Assembly: GCF_009601055.1 (NCBI RefSeq)
Contig: NZ_WITI01000001.1
Span: 142,737 to 206,736, forward strand
DNA from: Lactococcus sp. dk101
Lineage (GTDB): Bacteria; Bacillota; Bacilli; Lactobacillales; Streptococcaceae
Direction: 5' to 3'
DNA: 64,000 bases
This document shows positions 37,047 through 46,872 of the stretch, one piece after another (position 1 is the stretch's first letter; every line of letters begins with the position of its first letter). The notes beneath the pieces are model-generated. The model worked only from the letters and a program-made list of their open reading frames with translations. It searched no databases and had not been told where the DNA came from. Both the position numbers and the translations under genes were made by a program.

Positions 37047-37700
37047 ATGTTTATAAATCTTTCAATCTTTGGCTTTTTTAATGATTGGATGACCAATTTT
37101 GCGCAAATGCCAAATGGACACATTTGGATTTACGTTTTGCTGGGCGCCATCATTTTCATTGAAACAGGCCTTGTCGTCTTCCCCTTTTTACCGGGAGATT
37201 CGATTTTGTTCTTTGTCGGCTCACTTGCTGCCATGTCCAATGGAAAACTTTCATTGCTTTGGTTGATTGTGACTATGGGAGCGATTGCCTTTGTAGCTAA
37301 TCTGCTGAATTATGAGATTGGCCGTCGCTTTGGCGATGTTATTCCCAAACATCCCAAACTGAATCGTTTTTTGAAACCTGAATACATGGAAGAAGCACAT
37401 CAGTTCTTTAAAAAATGGGGCGCTTGGGCTATTTTCCTGGGCCGTTTTATGCCAATCATTCGGACAGTTGTTCCTTTTACAGCAGGCGCTGGAAAAATGC
37501 CACATAAAAAATTCATCTTTTTCAACTTGATTGGTGGATTTGCATGGGTAATCGTTGCTTTGGGTGCCGGTTATCTGTTTGGTCAAGTGCCATTTATTAA
37601 GAAGAACTTTGAGTTGGTCATGATTGCCATCGTCATCGTCTCACTCTTGCCAGCATTGATTGGTGTTGCAAAACGCTTTTTTGCAGGAAAAAAAGCATAA
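37047..37700 (+). CDS. DedA-family membrane protein
   Basis: A 217-residue protein of the DedA/SNARE-associated (VTT) family. These act as lipid flippases or carriers, including recycling of undecaprenyl phosphate, and affect membrane stress tolerance. Seen: ETGLVVFPFLPGDSILFFVG near residue 32, the family signature FLGRFMPIIRTVVPFTAGAG near 130, and a C-terminal membrane helix. About five hydrophobic stretches. A weak AGGA lies 12 bases before ATG; a downstream ATG at about 37089 is possible but would remove a conserved start. Appears monocistronic. Confidence 0.82.
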   Translation: MFINLSIFGFFNDWMTNFAQMPNGHIWIYVLLGAIIFIETGLVVFPFLPGDSILFFVGSLAAMSNGKLSLLWLIVTMGAIAFVANLLNYEIGRRFGDVIPKHPKLNRFLKPEYMEEAHQFFKKWGAWAIFLGRFMPIIRTVVPFTAGAGKMPHKKFIFFNLIGGFAWVIVALGAGYLFGQVPFIKKNFELVMIAIVIVSLLPALIGVAKRFFAGKKA

Positions 37701-37809
37701 GTTTTATCTTACAAAATGAAATCGATGTTAGAAAAGTGTATAATAGTATTTACAACTTATAAGACAAGTGTAAATGCTATTTTTTTACCATAAGAACGAG
37801 GAAGATGAC

Positions 37810-38706
37810 GTGGAAATTTCAGGTTATACTAAAATGGCAGCAGTCGTTGCGCGGCCAATTCAACATTCTTTGTCGCCATTTATTCACAACGCTGCTTTTC
37901 AAAAGACGAAAACAGACGCTGTTTATTTGGCTTGGGAGGTCTCCGATGAAGATTTGCCTGCCATGATTAACAATGTCAAAAAATTAAAAATGTTAGGACT
38001 CAATCTGTCCATGCCCTTTAAACAAGCAGCCATGCCTTACATGGACGATTTGACGCAGGAGGCAAAACTGATTGGTGCCATTAACACTGTGGCCTATAAA
38101 GAGGGAAAATTGATTGGACATAATACTGACGGAGCTGGATTTTTTAAGGCTTTAGAGCAGCATGATTTTTCCATCGCCAATCAATCCATTGTCATTTTAG
38201 GAGGCGGTGGTGCAGCCATTGCGATTATGGCACAAGCGGCCTTATTAGGTGCGTCAAAAATTACTGTGTTTGCACGCCGCTCCCCCTCTTTCGCACCACT
38301 TGAAGAACGAATTGCGCAGCTGTCAGCGCTGACAGGTCAAAAGATTGATTTGTTTGAGCTTCCGTCAGTTGATAGGGATACTCAAGATCCAGCAGTTGTA
38401 CATTTTCAAGAGGCCGTCAGCCAGACGGATCTTCTTGTCAATGCGACTTCGGTGGGCATGGACGGTGTTAGCCTTCCCTTATCCAATAAAATCAAGCTCA
38501 ACCGAAAGACCATCGTGGTTGATGTCATCTACAAGGTGATGGAAACGCCTTTTTTGGTATGGGCTGCGGCGCAGGGCAATCAAACCTATAACGGTCTTGG
38601 CATGCTCTTGTATCAAGCTGCAGAGAGTTTTAAACTCTGGACGGGAAAAACCCTGCCTTGTGAAGAAATTAAAAATGAATTAAAAAAGAAGCTCGAATTG
38701 CTCTAA
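37810..38706 (+). CDS. aroE: Shikimate dehydrogenase AroE
   Basis: A 298-residue NADPH-dependent enzyme reducing 3-dehydroshikimate to shikimate. Seen: substrate motif [14 protein letters not shown] near residue 18, catalytic Lys in [13 protein letters not shown] near 70, [20 protein letters not shown] near 93, and the nucleotide loop [15 protein letters not shown] near 135. GTG 37810 is chosen: a GAGGAAG lies six bases before it and [16 protein letters not shown] is the expected start. An exact palindrome copy (38321-38334) encodes LSALTG. First gene of the first aromatic block; a TATAAT at 37739 may be its -10. Confidence 0.9.
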   Translation: MEISGYTKMAAVVARPIQHSLSPFIHNAAFQKTKTDAVYLAWEVSDEDLPAMINNVKKLKMLGLNLSMPFKQAAMPYMDDLTQEAKLIGAINTVAYKEGKLIGHNTDGAGFFKALEQHDFSIANQSIVILGGGGAAIAIMAQAALLGASKITVFARRSPSFAPLEERIAQLSALTGQKIDLFELPSVDRDTQDPAVVHFQEAVSQTDLLVNATSVGMDGVSLPLSNKIKLNRKTIVVDVIYKVMETPFLVWAAAQGNQTYNGLGMLLYQAAESFKLWTGKTLPCEEIKNELKKKLELL

Positions 38707-38723
38707 TTTTAAAGGAAAATGTG

Positions 38724-39791
38724 ATGAAATTAAAAATCGAATTAGAAACACACCCTTACGAATTGAACATTGAAAAGAACAGTCTGAAACATATCGGACA
38801 ATGGGTGTCAAGCCTTTGGAAAAAACAAAAAATTGTCTTGATTTCGGATACCAATGTCTTTCCATTGTATGGCAAGCAGGTAGAGGACGCATTGACGCTA
38901 GATGGATTTGAGGTTACAAGTTTCGTTTTTGAAGCGGGCGAAGCCAGTAAAAATTTGGCTACAGCGGAGTTGGCTTGGGACTTTTGTGCGCAAGAAAATC
39001 TAACACGAACGGATGGCATTATTGCACTTGGTGGTGGTGTTGTAGGCGATTTGGCGGCATTTGTTGCCTCAACTTATATGCGAGGCATTCATTTTTTACA
39101 GGTGCCGACCAGTTTAACAGCACAAGTGGACAGCTCAATTGGTGGAAAAACAGCAGTAAATTCGAAACGTGCCAAAAACATGATTGGGACATTTGCTCAG
39201 CCAGACGGTGTTTTGATTGATCCATTGGTGCTCAATAGCTTGGGCGACCGCGAATTTAAGGAAGGCCTTGGTGAAGTCATCAAGTGCGCCTTGATTGGCG
39301 ATACGGAACTATGGCAGTTGCTTGATGCGACCGAAAATGCCGACTTGCTCCGAGAAAAATATGCCGAAGAAATCATTTTCCATTCTTGTCAGGTCAAGCG
39401 CAATGTTGTCATCGCTGACGAACATGACAATGGTGTCCGTCTTTATCTGAATTTTGGCCATACCATTGGTCATGCGATTGAGGCTACTTCTGGTTATGGC
39501 AAGGTCATGCATGGTGAGGCAGTTGGAATTGGCATGGTTCAAATTACTAAAATTGCTGAAGAAAAAGGTCACTCACCAAAAGGTCTAAGCCAAAAAATTT
39601 CCGAGATGTTGGAAAAATTCGGACTTCCGCTTACTTACCAACCTTGGAATGAAGCAGAGCTTTATCAAGCATTGCTCCATGATAAAAAAGGCCGCGGTAA
39701 ACAAATCAAAATTGTCCTTGTACCAGAAATTGGTCAGGCAGAAATTCATGTCATTGAATTTGAAGAAATGAAAGATTATTTAAAAAAATGA
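38724..39791 (+). CDS. aroB: 3-dehydroquinate synthase AroB
   Basis: A 355-residue enzyme turning DAHP into 3-dehydroquinate, using NAD and a metal. Seen: [20 protein letters not shown] near residue 103, [20 protein letters not shown] near 130, and metal ligands in [15 protein letters not shown] near 180 and [13 protein letters not shown] near 240. SD AAAGGAAA. The stop overlaps the next start by four bases (ATGA). Confidence 0.95.
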   Translation: MKLKIELETHPYELNIEKNSLKHIGQWVSSLWKKQKIVLISDTNVFPLYGKQVEDALTLDGFEVTSFVFEAGEASKNLATAELAWDFCAQENLTRTDGIIALGGGVVGDLAAFVASTYMRGIHFLQVPTSLTAQVDSSIGGKTAVNSKRAKNMIGTFAQPDGVLIDPLVLNSLGDREFKEGLGEVIKCALIGDTELWQLLDATENADLLREKYAEEIIFHSCQVKRNVVIADEHDNGVRLYLNFGHTIGHAIEATSGYGKVMHGEAVGIGMVQITKIAEEKGHSPKGLSQKISEMLEKFGLPLTYQPWNEAELYQALLHDKKGRGKQIKIVLVPEIGQAEIHVIEFEEMKDYLKK

Positions 39792-40408
39792 ATGTAGAAC
39801 TTAAGAAAAATCCGCCCAAAATGTTTGATGAACAGTCCTTTAAAGTGTTTGAAATTGATGGCCTAGACGCAAGAATGACAGCAATTAGAGCAGAAATTCA
39901 ACCGATTTTTCAGGCCTGTGGGGAGAAGTTCTTGTCAGTACTGACAGCAAAATATCCCACGCAAGATTTTTTCTTACACATCGCACAACACCGCAGAAGA
40001 ACGGCCAATGCGCCGGAAAATACCTGGTCGGCAATTTCGACCAAACCGCGTGGTTATAAAATGGAAGCTCATTTTCAGTTGGGGATTTGGGGAGATTATG
40101 TCTTCATGTATTTGTCCATGATTGACCAGCCAAAAGATCAAAAAAAATACGCTGAAGCATTGAAAAATGTGAAATTGCCACAATCGTTTGTTGTTTCTAA
40201 AGACCATACGAAAGCTGAATTTTTCCCAAATACTGAATTTTCAGCGGCCAGAGAACGCTTTGGCAAAATTAAAAAAGCAGAACTTGAATTTGGACGGATC
40301 TGGGAAAAGTCACGTTTTGACGGTCAACAAAATGAGAAAATTTGGTCAGAAATGTTAGAGACGCTCGACCAATTACTTCCGATTTATGAGAAGTTGATGA
40401 AGGAATGA
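39788..40408 (+). CDS. DUF1054 (UPF0637) family protein
   Basis: A 206-residue protein of the DUF1054 family (YktB-like). It is soluble, with the conserved stretches [20 protein letters not shown] near 57 and [20 protein letters not shown] near 80. The function of the family is not known. An exact palindrome copy (39933-39946) encodes FLSVLTAKY near residue 52. It is translationally coupled to aroB and followed 18 bases later by aroC, so it is part of this operon although no aromatic role is known. Confidence 0.82.
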   Translation: MNVELKKNPPKMFDEQSFKVFEIDGLDARMTAIRAEIQPIFQACGEKFLSVLTAKYPTQDFFLHIAQHRRRTANAPENTWSAISTKPRGYKMEAHFQLGIWGDYVFMYLSMIDQPKDQKKYAEALKNVKLPQSFVVSKDHTKAEFFPNTEFSAARERFGKIKKAELEFGRIWEKSRFDGQQNEKIWSEMLETLDQLLPIYEKLMKE

Positions 40409-40426
40409 GAACCAAAGGAGAAATAA

Positions 40427-41599
40427 ATGAGATATTTTACAGCTGGTGAATCACACGGGCCACGTTTGACGGCCATTATTGAGGGCGTTCCTGCTGGTTT
40501 GCCTTTGCTTGCCGAGGACATCAATGTTGAATTAAAACGCCGTCAAGGTGGTTATGGGCGCGGTGGCCGCATGAAAATCGAATCTGACCAAGTCGAAATC
40601 ACGAGTGGTGTGCGACATGGAAAGACGATTGGAAGTCCAATTACCTTGTCGGTCATCAATCGAGATTTCAAAAATTGGCAACAAATTATGGCAGCCGAAG
40701 AAGTGGATGAAAAAGTCAAAAAGCAACGCCGTTTGACCAAACCACGCCCTGGCCATGCAGATTTGGTTGGTGGCATGAAATACGATTTTGATGATTTACG
40801 AAATGTTCTTGAGCGTTCAAGTGCGCGTGAAACGACCATGCGCGTGGCTGTTGGAGCTGTAGCTAAAAAATTGCTGCATGAACTCGGAATTGAAATTGCG
40901 AATCATGTGGTAAATTTCGGTGGTTTTGACCTGTCGTCAGCACTGACAGAACCCATGAGCGTTGACCAAATTAAAGAGACGGCAGGACAAAATGATTTGT
41001 CTGTTGTTGATTTGGCAAAAGCAGATGAGATTAGGACTTATATTGATGACATTAAAAAAGCCGGCGATACAATCGGTGGAATTGTCGAAGTTCGTGTGGA
41101 AAATGTTCCAGCGGGACTAGGCTCTTATGTCCAATTTGATCGCAAGCTGGACGGAAAAATTGCCGCCACCGTTGTTTCAATCAATGCATTTAAAGGAGTC
41201 GAATTTGGCCTTGGCTTTGAAGCAGGTAAGCTGAAAGGTTCTCAGGTTATGGACGAAATTGTTTGGAGTGAGACAGATGGTTATAGCCGAAAAAGCGATC
41301 GTTTGGGGGGCTTTGAAGGTGGCATGACCAATGGACAACAAATTATTGTTCGTGGGGTCATGAAGCCCATTCCGACCCTTTACAAGCCATTGATGTCAGT
41401 TGATACCCAAACGCACGAGCCTTATAAGGCCTCAGTGGAACGCTCTGATCCAACGGCCTTGCCGGCTGCCGGCGTGGTTATGGAAAATGTGGTTGCCACA
41501 GTTTTGGCACAAGAAATATGTGAGAAATTCCCGTCAGATAATTTTGCTGAACTTCTGTCAGCACTGACAAGCTATCAAAAACGATTGGAAGAATATTAA
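40427..41599 (+). CDS. aroC: Chorismate synthase AroC
   Basis: A 390-residue FMN-dependent lyase making chorismate from EPSP. Seen: the N-terminal signature [35 protein letters not shown] near residue 38, [15 protein letters not shown] near 133 and the C-terminal [19 protein letters not shown] near 340. SD AAAGGAG. An exact palindrome copy (41556-41569) gives LSALTSY at the C-terminus and a near-copy (40935-40948) gives SSALTE. Confidence 0.95.
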   Translation: MRYFTAGESHGPRLTAIIEGVPAGLPLLAEDINVELKRRQGGYGRGGRMKIESDQVEITSGVRHGKTIGSPITLSVINRDFKNWQQIMAAEEVDEKVKKQRRLTKPRPGHADLVGGMKYDFDDLRNVLERSSARETTMRVAVGAVAKKLLHELGIEIANHVVNFGGFDLSSALTEPMSVDQIKETAGQNDLSVVDLAKADEIRTYIDDIKKAGDTIGGIVEVRVENVPAGLGSYVQFDRKLDGKIAATVVSINAFKGVEFGLGFEAGKLKGSQVMDEIVWSETDGYSRKSDRLGGFEGGMTNGQQIIVRGVMKPIPTLYKPLMSVDTQTHEPYKASVERSDPTALPAAGVVMENVVATVLAQEICEKFPSDNFAELLSALTSYQKRLEEY

Positions 41600-41600
41600 A

Positions 41601-41855
41601 ATGAACCCCGATGAAAATCAAATCAAAGTCGTTGTCAATAAAAGAGAAACCATGATTTTTGACGACATGTTACAATGTAATCAATTTATCGACAGTTTTA
41701 CCATCGATTTTGCGGATAACATTATTTTTGGTGCGCCGAAAGACCTACACCCTGATTTTGTTCAAATGTCCATCATTTTTTATAACCCATATCAAGAAAA
41801 GCCCAATGGACAAGAAGTGGTTCTGCTTGATGTTGATATGCCAAAGAAAAACTAG
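41601..41855 (+). CDS. Hypothetical 84-residue protein
   Basis: A small acidic protein starting one base after the aroC stop, so almost certainly translated with it. It begins MNPDENQIKVVVNKRETMIF and ends VVLLDVDMPKKN; mixed alpha/beta character, no membrane segment. I do not recognise it. It closes the aroE-aroB-DUF1054-aroC block before a terminator. Confidence 0.6.
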   Translation: MNPDENQIKVVVNKRETMIFDDMLQCNQFIDSFTIDFADNIIFGAPKDLHPDFVQMSIIFYNPYQEKPNGQEVVLLDVDMPKKN

Positions 41856-41872
41856 TTTAAACTGGTTTTTTT
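41847..41872 (+). terminator. Intrinsic terminator of the first aromatic block
   Basis: AAAACTAGTttaaACTGGTTTTTTT overlaps the last codons of the 84-residue gene. Confidence 0.75.
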
Positions 41873-41911
41873 ATTTTATTACAATATTGTAAGTTTGAAA
41901 GTTTCCCTTGC

Positions 41912-41920
41912 TGATATAAT
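41912..41920 (+). promoter_or_regulatory. Extended -10 promoter for the YxeA/BceAB-like operon
   Basis: TGATATAAT, 40 bases before the first gene. A TTGAAA at 41895 has a spacer of only 14. Confidence 0.5.
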
Positions 41921-41959
41921 AAAAGTATAAAGAAATACACAAAGAAAAGAGGGAGAAAA

Positions 41960-42316
41960 ATGAAAAAAATACTCATTGGTCTTGTAGCATTGCTTGCCAT
42001 CTTGATGGGCGCGGGTTTTATGTGGTATCAGTCAAATTACGGCGGTCAAGCTTATTATGTCCAAATCAAAGCAGACGGAAAAGAAATTACCGACCTGACG
42101 AGTGACGGAGAAAAAATGAAACGTTACGAATATCAACAAATAGGTTATAGTGATAAAGGAGCAGCACAAAGCTTTACTTACACTGCCAGTCACAATTTGA
42201 AACAAAAGGCCTATCTTAAAATAACTTACAACAAATCCAAAGGCGTAACCAGTTGGAATGAAGTCCAAGCGGACAAAGTTCCTAAATTAGCACGCGACAA
42301 AATAAAAGCAGAATAA
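41960..42316 (+). CDS. YxeA-family (DUF1093) secreted or membrane-tethered protein
   Basis: A 118-residue protein with one N-terminal hydrophobic segment (residues 4-24, ILIGLVALLAILMGAGFMWY) and a beta-rich outer domain that has the YxeA family pattern YYVQIKADGK...YEYQQIGYSDKGAAQSF...LKQKAYLKI. In Bacillus, yxeA homologues lie beside bacitracin-responsive ABC transporter genes, which fits the BceAB-like genes that follow. The molecular role is unknown. SD AGAGGGAG. Confidence 0.78.
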   Translation: MKKILIGLVALLAILMGAGFMWYQSNYGGQAYYVQIKADGKEITDLTSDGEKMKRYEYQQIGYSDKGAAQSFTYTASHNLKQKAYLKITYNKSKGVTSWNEVQADKVPKLARDKIKAE

Positions 42317-42344
42317 AAAGTTGATAATCACGAGGAGGGAAAAA

Positions 42345-42512
42345 ATGACCTTATTTCAATTAAATTTAGCCTTATTAACACTGACTTTCGTTTTAGTTTC
42401 AATCATGATGTCATGTGTCTCGTACAGTATAACTCAAGTAAAAAAAAGACTAGCCAAAGAAAAGGAAGAGCAAAATGTTATTAGAAGTTCGTCATATAAA
42501 GAAAGTATTTAA
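42345..42512 (+). CDS. Small membrane protein overlapping the BceA-like gene
   Basis: A 55-residue protein with one hydrophobic segment (residues 4-28, FQLNLALLTLTFVLVSIMMS) and a charged C-terminal tail (QVKKRLAKEKEEQN). A strong SD (GAGGAGGG) sits before ATG 42345. Its last 38 bases overlap the ABC ATPase gene in another frame, so the two are probably coupled. Position suggests the small ysaD-like gene of the lactococcal ysaDCB operon, but this is inferred from context only. Confidence 0.6.
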   Translation: MTLFQLNLALLTLTFVLVSIMMSCVSYSITQVKKRLAKEKEEQNVIRSSSYKESI

Positions 42513-43260
42513 AACACGATTTTCCAAAGAAGAAACAACAGCGCTTGTAGATATTGATTTCAGCGTGGAAAAAGGGGAATTCATCGCTATCATGGGAGAG
42601 TCGGGTTCAGGGAAAACGACCCTGCTCAATATTTTATCCACACTAGAAAAGCCTACTCAAGGCAAAGTTTTGCTAAAGGGAGAAGAAATAACAGCCATCA
42701 AAGACAAGGATATTTCAGCTTTTAGGCGTCAACATCTCGGCTTCGTCTTTCAAGATTTCAACCTTTTAGATACCCTGAATGTTCGTGATAATATTTATCT
42801 TCCTTTGGTACTTTCCAAAGAAAAGTTACCTGAGATGAAAAAGAGGCTCGATTTACTTGCGCCTAAGCTGAATATCGTTGACTTATTGGATAAACAGCCT
42901 TTTGAATTATCAGGCGGTCAAAAACAGCGTGTTGCAGCAGCGCGTGCATTGATTAGCCATCCTGATTTGGTCTTGGCTGATGAGCCGACGGCGGCGCTTG
43001 ATTTCAAAAATTCGGAAAAATTACTGGATTTGTTTGAAGAAATCAATCAAATAGGACAAACCATTATTATGGTGACTCACTCCAGCTTAGCTGCTAGCCA
43101 TGCGAAACGCGTGCTATTTATCAAAGACGGTGTTTTATATCACCAACTTTATCGAGCAGAAAAAAGCGCACAAGAATTTGCTAAAGAGATTACCATGTCG
43201 ATGACGGCCTTTCTAGGAGCGCCAGAACAAGAGGATCATGAAGGAGAGGGGCATGCTTAG
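42475..43260 (+). CDS. BceA/YsaC-like peptide-antibiotic ABC transporter ATPase
   Basis: A 261-residue ATPase of the MacB/BceA group. Seen: Walker A GESGSGKTTLLN near residue 40, Q-loop VFQDFNLLDTL near 88, signature [15 protein letters not shown] near 143, Walker B LVLADEPTAALD near 165 and switch His in VTHSSLAA near 200. With the BceB-like permease it forms a resistance module that frees lipid II cycle intermediates from peptide antibiotics such as bacitracin or nisin. The lactococcal equivalent is YsaC of YsaCB. Its end overlaps the permease start. Confidence 0.88.
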   Translation: MLLEVRHIKKVFKTRFSKEETTALVDIDFSVEKGEFIAIMGESGSGKTTLLNILSTLEKPTQGKVLLKGEEITAIKDKDISAFRRQHLGFVFQDFNLLDTLNVRDNIYLPLVLSKEKLPEMKKRLDLLAPKLNIVDLLDKQPFELSGGQKQRVAAARALISHPDLVLADEPTAALDFKNSEKLLDLFEEINQIGQTIIMVTHSSLAASHAKRVLFIKDGVLYHQLYRAEKSAQEFAKEITMSMTAFLGAPEQEDHEGEGHA

Positions 43261-45193
43261 TTTAAAACTTGCGGCGCGTAACATTCGAAAAGACATGAAA
43301 AGCTTTGGCCCATTTCTAATCGCCTGCTTGACCATGTTCGTCATGCTCTTTGTAGCAGCTTCGATTGCCTTTTCACCATCGGTCACCAAATTGCCATTTG
43401 CAGGTGCTGTCGTTGGACAGTTGATGATTTTGGCCCTCGTTGTCTTGGCTATTTTTGGAGCAATGATTTTGATTTATTCTTATCGTTTTCTCCAACTGCA
43501 ACGGTCACGTGAATTTGGACTTTACGATATTTTAGGATTTGGTAAAGAAAAAATTGCACTGGTTTCATTTTATGAACTCCTGATGATTTATCTGATTACT
43601 CTGGTGTTTGGTAGCGTGATTGGGATTGCTTTTTCCAAATTCTCATTCTTAATTTTTGTTAATATCATCGGTGGAAAGACTTTTAATTTGGTCATCAATC
43701 CCGTCAGTTATCTTGTGGTTGCAGCAATTTTCCTCGTTTTCTTTCTTTTGCTTTTGATTATTGGTTGTTTCATCATTTGGAAATCATCAAGTCTTGATCT
43801 CTTGAGAGAAGCCAGCAAAGGTGAGAAAGAACCGAAAAGCAATATCATTTTCGCTCTCTTAGGGATTGTTTTACTGGCTGTTGGTTATTACATGGCCGTT
43901 TCAGTTGAAAATCCAGTAAAAGCGTTGAGTCAATTTTTCATTGCGGTTATTCTGGTCATCTTTGGGACTTACTTTTTCTATGTGAGTTTTACCGTTTGGT
44001 ATTTGAAACGCAAGAAAAAACGGGCCTCTTACTACCAACCAAATAACTTCATCACGACAAGTTCAATGCTTTATCGGATGAAAGCCAATGCTGTCGGCCT
44101 TGCAAACATCACGATTTTACTTTCGATGGCCATTGTTACAATGGTGGTAACCGTTGGTATCTTTTTCGGAACGGAACACTCGCTTACCAAACAGTATCCG
44201 ATGGAAGCACAAGCCGTTGCTTACAATATGTCAAAAGAAGCACTGGCAAATAAAATCGAAAGCGTCTCAAATGAAAAGCAAATCCCTATTGAAGATTTGA
44301 AAGTTATTGAGACGCAATCTAATTTGATAGTTGGCACACAGACAAAGGACAAAACGCTTGCGGTTGAAAAATGGAACGCAAATGCGAACCAAATCAATTT
44401 TTCGATTGTCAGCCGTGACGATTTGGTCAAACTTGGCAATTCAGTCCCTGAATTGACCAATCAACAGCTTCTTGTTTATACGATTTCAGGTAAGGAGGCC
44501 GCTTTTAATCAGTTAGACTGGTATGGAAAGAATTACCAGGTTGACCGACTAAAGACGCTCAAAAACTATCCACTTCAATCCACATTTATGGATACAATTT
44601 TGATTGTCAGCAATGACGATAAAACATTGAAAGAGATGTCGCAGGCTTATAATGAAACCATTGATGGTTCAAAACTGCTTCAAACCGTTGCCTTATTTGA
44701 GATTGCACCAACAAAAGCGGATACTTTTGGTCTGGCCTTGGCGAAGAACACGTCTAATTTGTCTATGTATTCGCGTACGGAAGTACTCAAGAGCGCTAAG
44801 AGCGTGATTGCAGGATTTGTTTTCATCGGCTTTATCTTGGGCATCAGCTTTATTTTGGGGGCAGCTTTGATTATCTATTACAAGCAGCTTTCAGAAGGCA
44901 GTCAGGACAAACGCTCGTTCAAGATTTTACAAGAAGTTGGCCTGTCCAAAACAGAAGTTCAAAAGACAATCAAATCACAAGTTCGAATGCTCTTCTTTTT
45001 ACCGATTGTTGTTTCGATTATCCACTTTGGCTTTGCATACATCATGATTAGTAAAATCATCGAAGCCTTTGGTATCACTGATACAGTACTGGTTGCTTGG
45101 GTCAGTATAGGGACGATTTTAATCATCGCCATATTGTACTATCTGATTTACAAATTAACTTCACGGGTTTATTATAAGATTGTGGAGCGCTAA
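43253..45193 (+). CDS. BceB/YsaB-like ABC transporter permease
   Basis: A 646-residue permease with ten membrane segments in the BceB pattern: one, then three, then two (before about residue 295), two more around 230, a large extracytoplasmic domain (about 310-515) and three C-terminal helices. FtsX-like domains lie at both ends. In BceB the extracytoplasmic domain senses the drug and signals to the kinase. ATG 43253 has AAGGAGAGG before it and overlaps the ATPase stop. A terminator separates it from the regulator genes, so those are transcribed apart. Confidence 0.86.
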   Translation: MLSLKLAARNIRKDMKSFGPFLIACLTMFVMLFVAASIAFSPSVTKLPFAGAVVGQLMILALVVLAIFGAMILIYSYRFLQLQRSREFGLYDILGFGKEKIALVSFYELLMIYLITLVFGSVIGIAFSKFSFLIFVNIIGGKTFNLVINPVSYLVVAAIFLVFFLLLLIIGCFIIWKSSSLDLLREASKGEKEPKSNIIFALLGIVLLAVGYYMAVSVENPVKALSQFFIAVILVIFGTYFFYVSFTVWYLKRKKKRASYYQPNNFITTSSMLYRMKANAVGLANITILLSMAIVTMVVTVGIFFGTEHSLTKQYPMEAQAVAYNMSKEALANKIESVSNEKQIPIEDLKVIETQSNLIVGTQTKDKTLAVEKWNANANQINFSIVSRDDLVKLGNSVPELTNQQLLVYTISGKEAAFNQLDWYGKNYQVDRLKTLKNYPLQSTFMDTILIVSNDDKTLKEMSQAYNETIDGSKLLQTVALFEIAPTKADTFGLALAKNTSNLSMYSRTEVLKSAKSVIAGFVFIGFILGISFILGAALIIYYKQLSEGSQDKRSFKILQEVGLSKTEVQKTIKSQVRMLFFLPIVVSIIHFGFAYIMISKIIEAFGITDTVLVAWVSIGTILIIAILYYLIYKLTSRVYYKIVER

Positions 45194-45223
45194 AAAGAGT
45201 CTGTCAGTACTGACAGCTTTTTT
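45193..45223 (+). terminator. Terminator with exact palindrome copy, after the BceB-like gene
   Basis: AAAAAGAGTCTGTCAGTACTGACAGCTTTTTTA; palindrome 45202-45215. Confidence 0.85.
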
Positions 45224-45286
45224 ATTTTTAGAATATTTTGATAAAAAACGTTATAATTGTTAAAACGAATAGAAAGAAGAGAAATC

Positions 45287-45946
45287 ATGGATAAAATATT
45301 TATTGTTGAGGATGACGAGGCCATCGTGAAATCAATTAAATTAGCATTAAAAGATGAGTTTTCTGTGAGAAGTGTCTCCAATTTCCGTGCGGTCAAACAA
45401 GAAATATTAGAATTTGAAGCCGACCTTGTCCTAATGGATATCGGATTACCCTTCTATAGTGGCTTTTATTGGACGACTGAATTGCGTAAAATAACTCATC
45501 TTCCAATCATTTTTATCTCATCTTCCTCGGACGATATGAACCAAATCACAGCCATGAACCAAGGGGCAGATGATTTTGTAACGAAACCTTTTTCGCTGTC
45601 GCTTTTGCGGGCAAAAATTAAAGCCTTATTGAGACGTTCCTACGCTTTTGCAGGCAGTGAAAAGCTTGATTTTTTGGAGTTCTCACTGTCGGAAAATATT
45701 GTCAGTACTGACAAGCAACAAATCGAGCTGACCACTTCTGAAAATAAAATTTTGATGCTGCTTTTTCGAAAAAAAGGCGAAGTGGTCAGCAAAGAAAGCA
45801 TTTTGCAAGAGCTTTGGCAGACCGATGAGTTCATCGATGTCAACACTCTCAATGTCAAAATGACGCGTTTAAGAAAAAAAGTTAGCGAAATTGGACTGGA
45901 TCAGCATATTGTAACGAAACGGGGGGCCGGATATGTATTGGCGTAG
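45287..45946 (+). CDS. OmpR-type response regulator, BceR/LlrG-like
   Basis: A 219-residue regulator: receiver domain (residues 1-115; acidic EDDE near 9, phospho-Asp in LVLMDIGLPF near 52, Lys in VTKPFS near 101) and winged-helix DNA-binding domain (about 130-219; TTSENKILMLLFRKKGEVVS, VKMTRLRKKV, TKRGAGYVL). It should activate the upstream transporter genes. An exact palindrome copy (45700-45713) encodes NIVSTDKQQ. ATG 45287 after AAGAAGAG; a TATAAT at 45252 may serve as -10. Overlaps the kinase gene by 14 bases. Confidence 0.87.
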   Translation: MDKIFIVEDDEAIVKSIKLALKDEFSVRSVSNFRAVKQEILEFEADLVLMDIGLPFYSGFYWTTELRKITHLPIIFISSSSDDMNQITAMNQGADDFVTKPFSLSLLRAKIKALLRRSYAFAGSEKLDFLEFSLSENIVSTDKQQIELTTSENKILMLLFRKKGEVVSKESILQELWQTDEFIDVNTLNVKMTRLRKKVSEIGLDQHIVTKRGAGYVLA

Positions 45947-46817
45947 CTTTTTAAAGGCAAAACTGCCACAGATCAGTGTTTTTTGCTTAATTTTGGTCAT
46001 TTACATCATCAATTTTTTACTCTGGGATTTGCCACTGATTGCCTTTTTTAACTGTAGTTTGCTGGCGCTACTCGTTTTCATTATTTACTTATTGTTTTCT
46101 TATTCACGTTGGAAAAATGCGCAAATTAAGCTTTCTGATTTGGAAAAAGAGAATGAAGATTTAAAGCAGAGTCTGGATGAGCAAAGTAGAATAACGCAAG
46201 ACTTTACAGATGTTATTCGGGTTTGGTCACATCAGATGAAAGTGCCACTTTCTGCTATTGATTTGATGTCACAAACTCAAGTTGATGAGAATGAACTTAA
46301 AAACCAAGTTTTTTTATTAGAAAATTATTTGAAAATTTTGCTGGAATATCAACGAATAACCAATCTTTCAACTGATTTTAAATTTGAAAAATTTTCAGTT
46401 TCAGAGCTTTCAAAAAAAATCATCAAGAAATACAGCCATTTTTTCATACAAAAAGGCTTAACCATTCGTTTTGAGATACAAAATGACTGGTTTGTCAGTA
46501 CTGACAAACGTTGGTTTGAACTTGCATTAGAGCAATTTATCAACAATGCCGTAAAATATACTAAAACTGGTGGCGTGACCATTGTGATTGAGCCAGGTCG
46601 GATTGAAATTCAAGATACTGGAATAGGTATTCTGGCCGAAGACTTGCCCCGTTTATTTGAGCATGGTTTTACAGGATTTAACGGCAGAATTCAACAAAAA
46701 TCAACAGGACTTGGCTTGTATTTGGCGAGACTGATTTTAGAAAAGCTGGATTTTTCCGCTCAAATTCAATCTGAGATTGATAGTGGAACGCAGGTTTCAA
46801 TCGTCAAAAATCAATAA
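45933..46817 (+). CDS. Intramembrane-sensing histidine kinase, BceS/KinG-like
   Basis: A 294-residue kinase. Two membrane segments (near residues 14-32 and 36-58) with almost no extracytoplasmic loop, which is the BceS pattern: it senses the state of its transporter and not the drug. Then H-box FTDVIRVWSHQMKVPLSAID near 105, N-box FINNAVKYT near 207, G-boxes DTGIG near 230 and STGLGLYLA near 258. An exact palindrome copy (46493-46506) encodes FVSTDKRW just before the N-box. No strong terminator follows; tyrA lies 55 bases on. Confidence 0.87.
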   Translation: MYWRSFLKAKLPQISVFCLILVIYIINFLLWDLPLIAFFNCSLLALLVFIIYLLFSYSRWKNAQIKLSDLEKENEDLKQSLDEQSRITQDFTDVIRVWSHQMKVPLSAIDLMSQTQVDENELKNQVFLLENYLKILLEYQRITNLSTDFKFEKFSVSELSKKIIKKYSHFFIQKGLTIRFEIQNDWFVSTDKRWFELALEQFINNAVKYTKTGGVTIVIEPGRIEIQDTGIGILAEDLPRLFEHGFTGFNGRIQQKSTGLGLYLARLILEKLDFSAQIQSEIDSGTQVSIVKNQ

Positions 46818-46872
46818 CAAATGAGAAAAGATGCTTCAAAAATCTTTTAAATGATAAGAAAAGAAGAATAAG

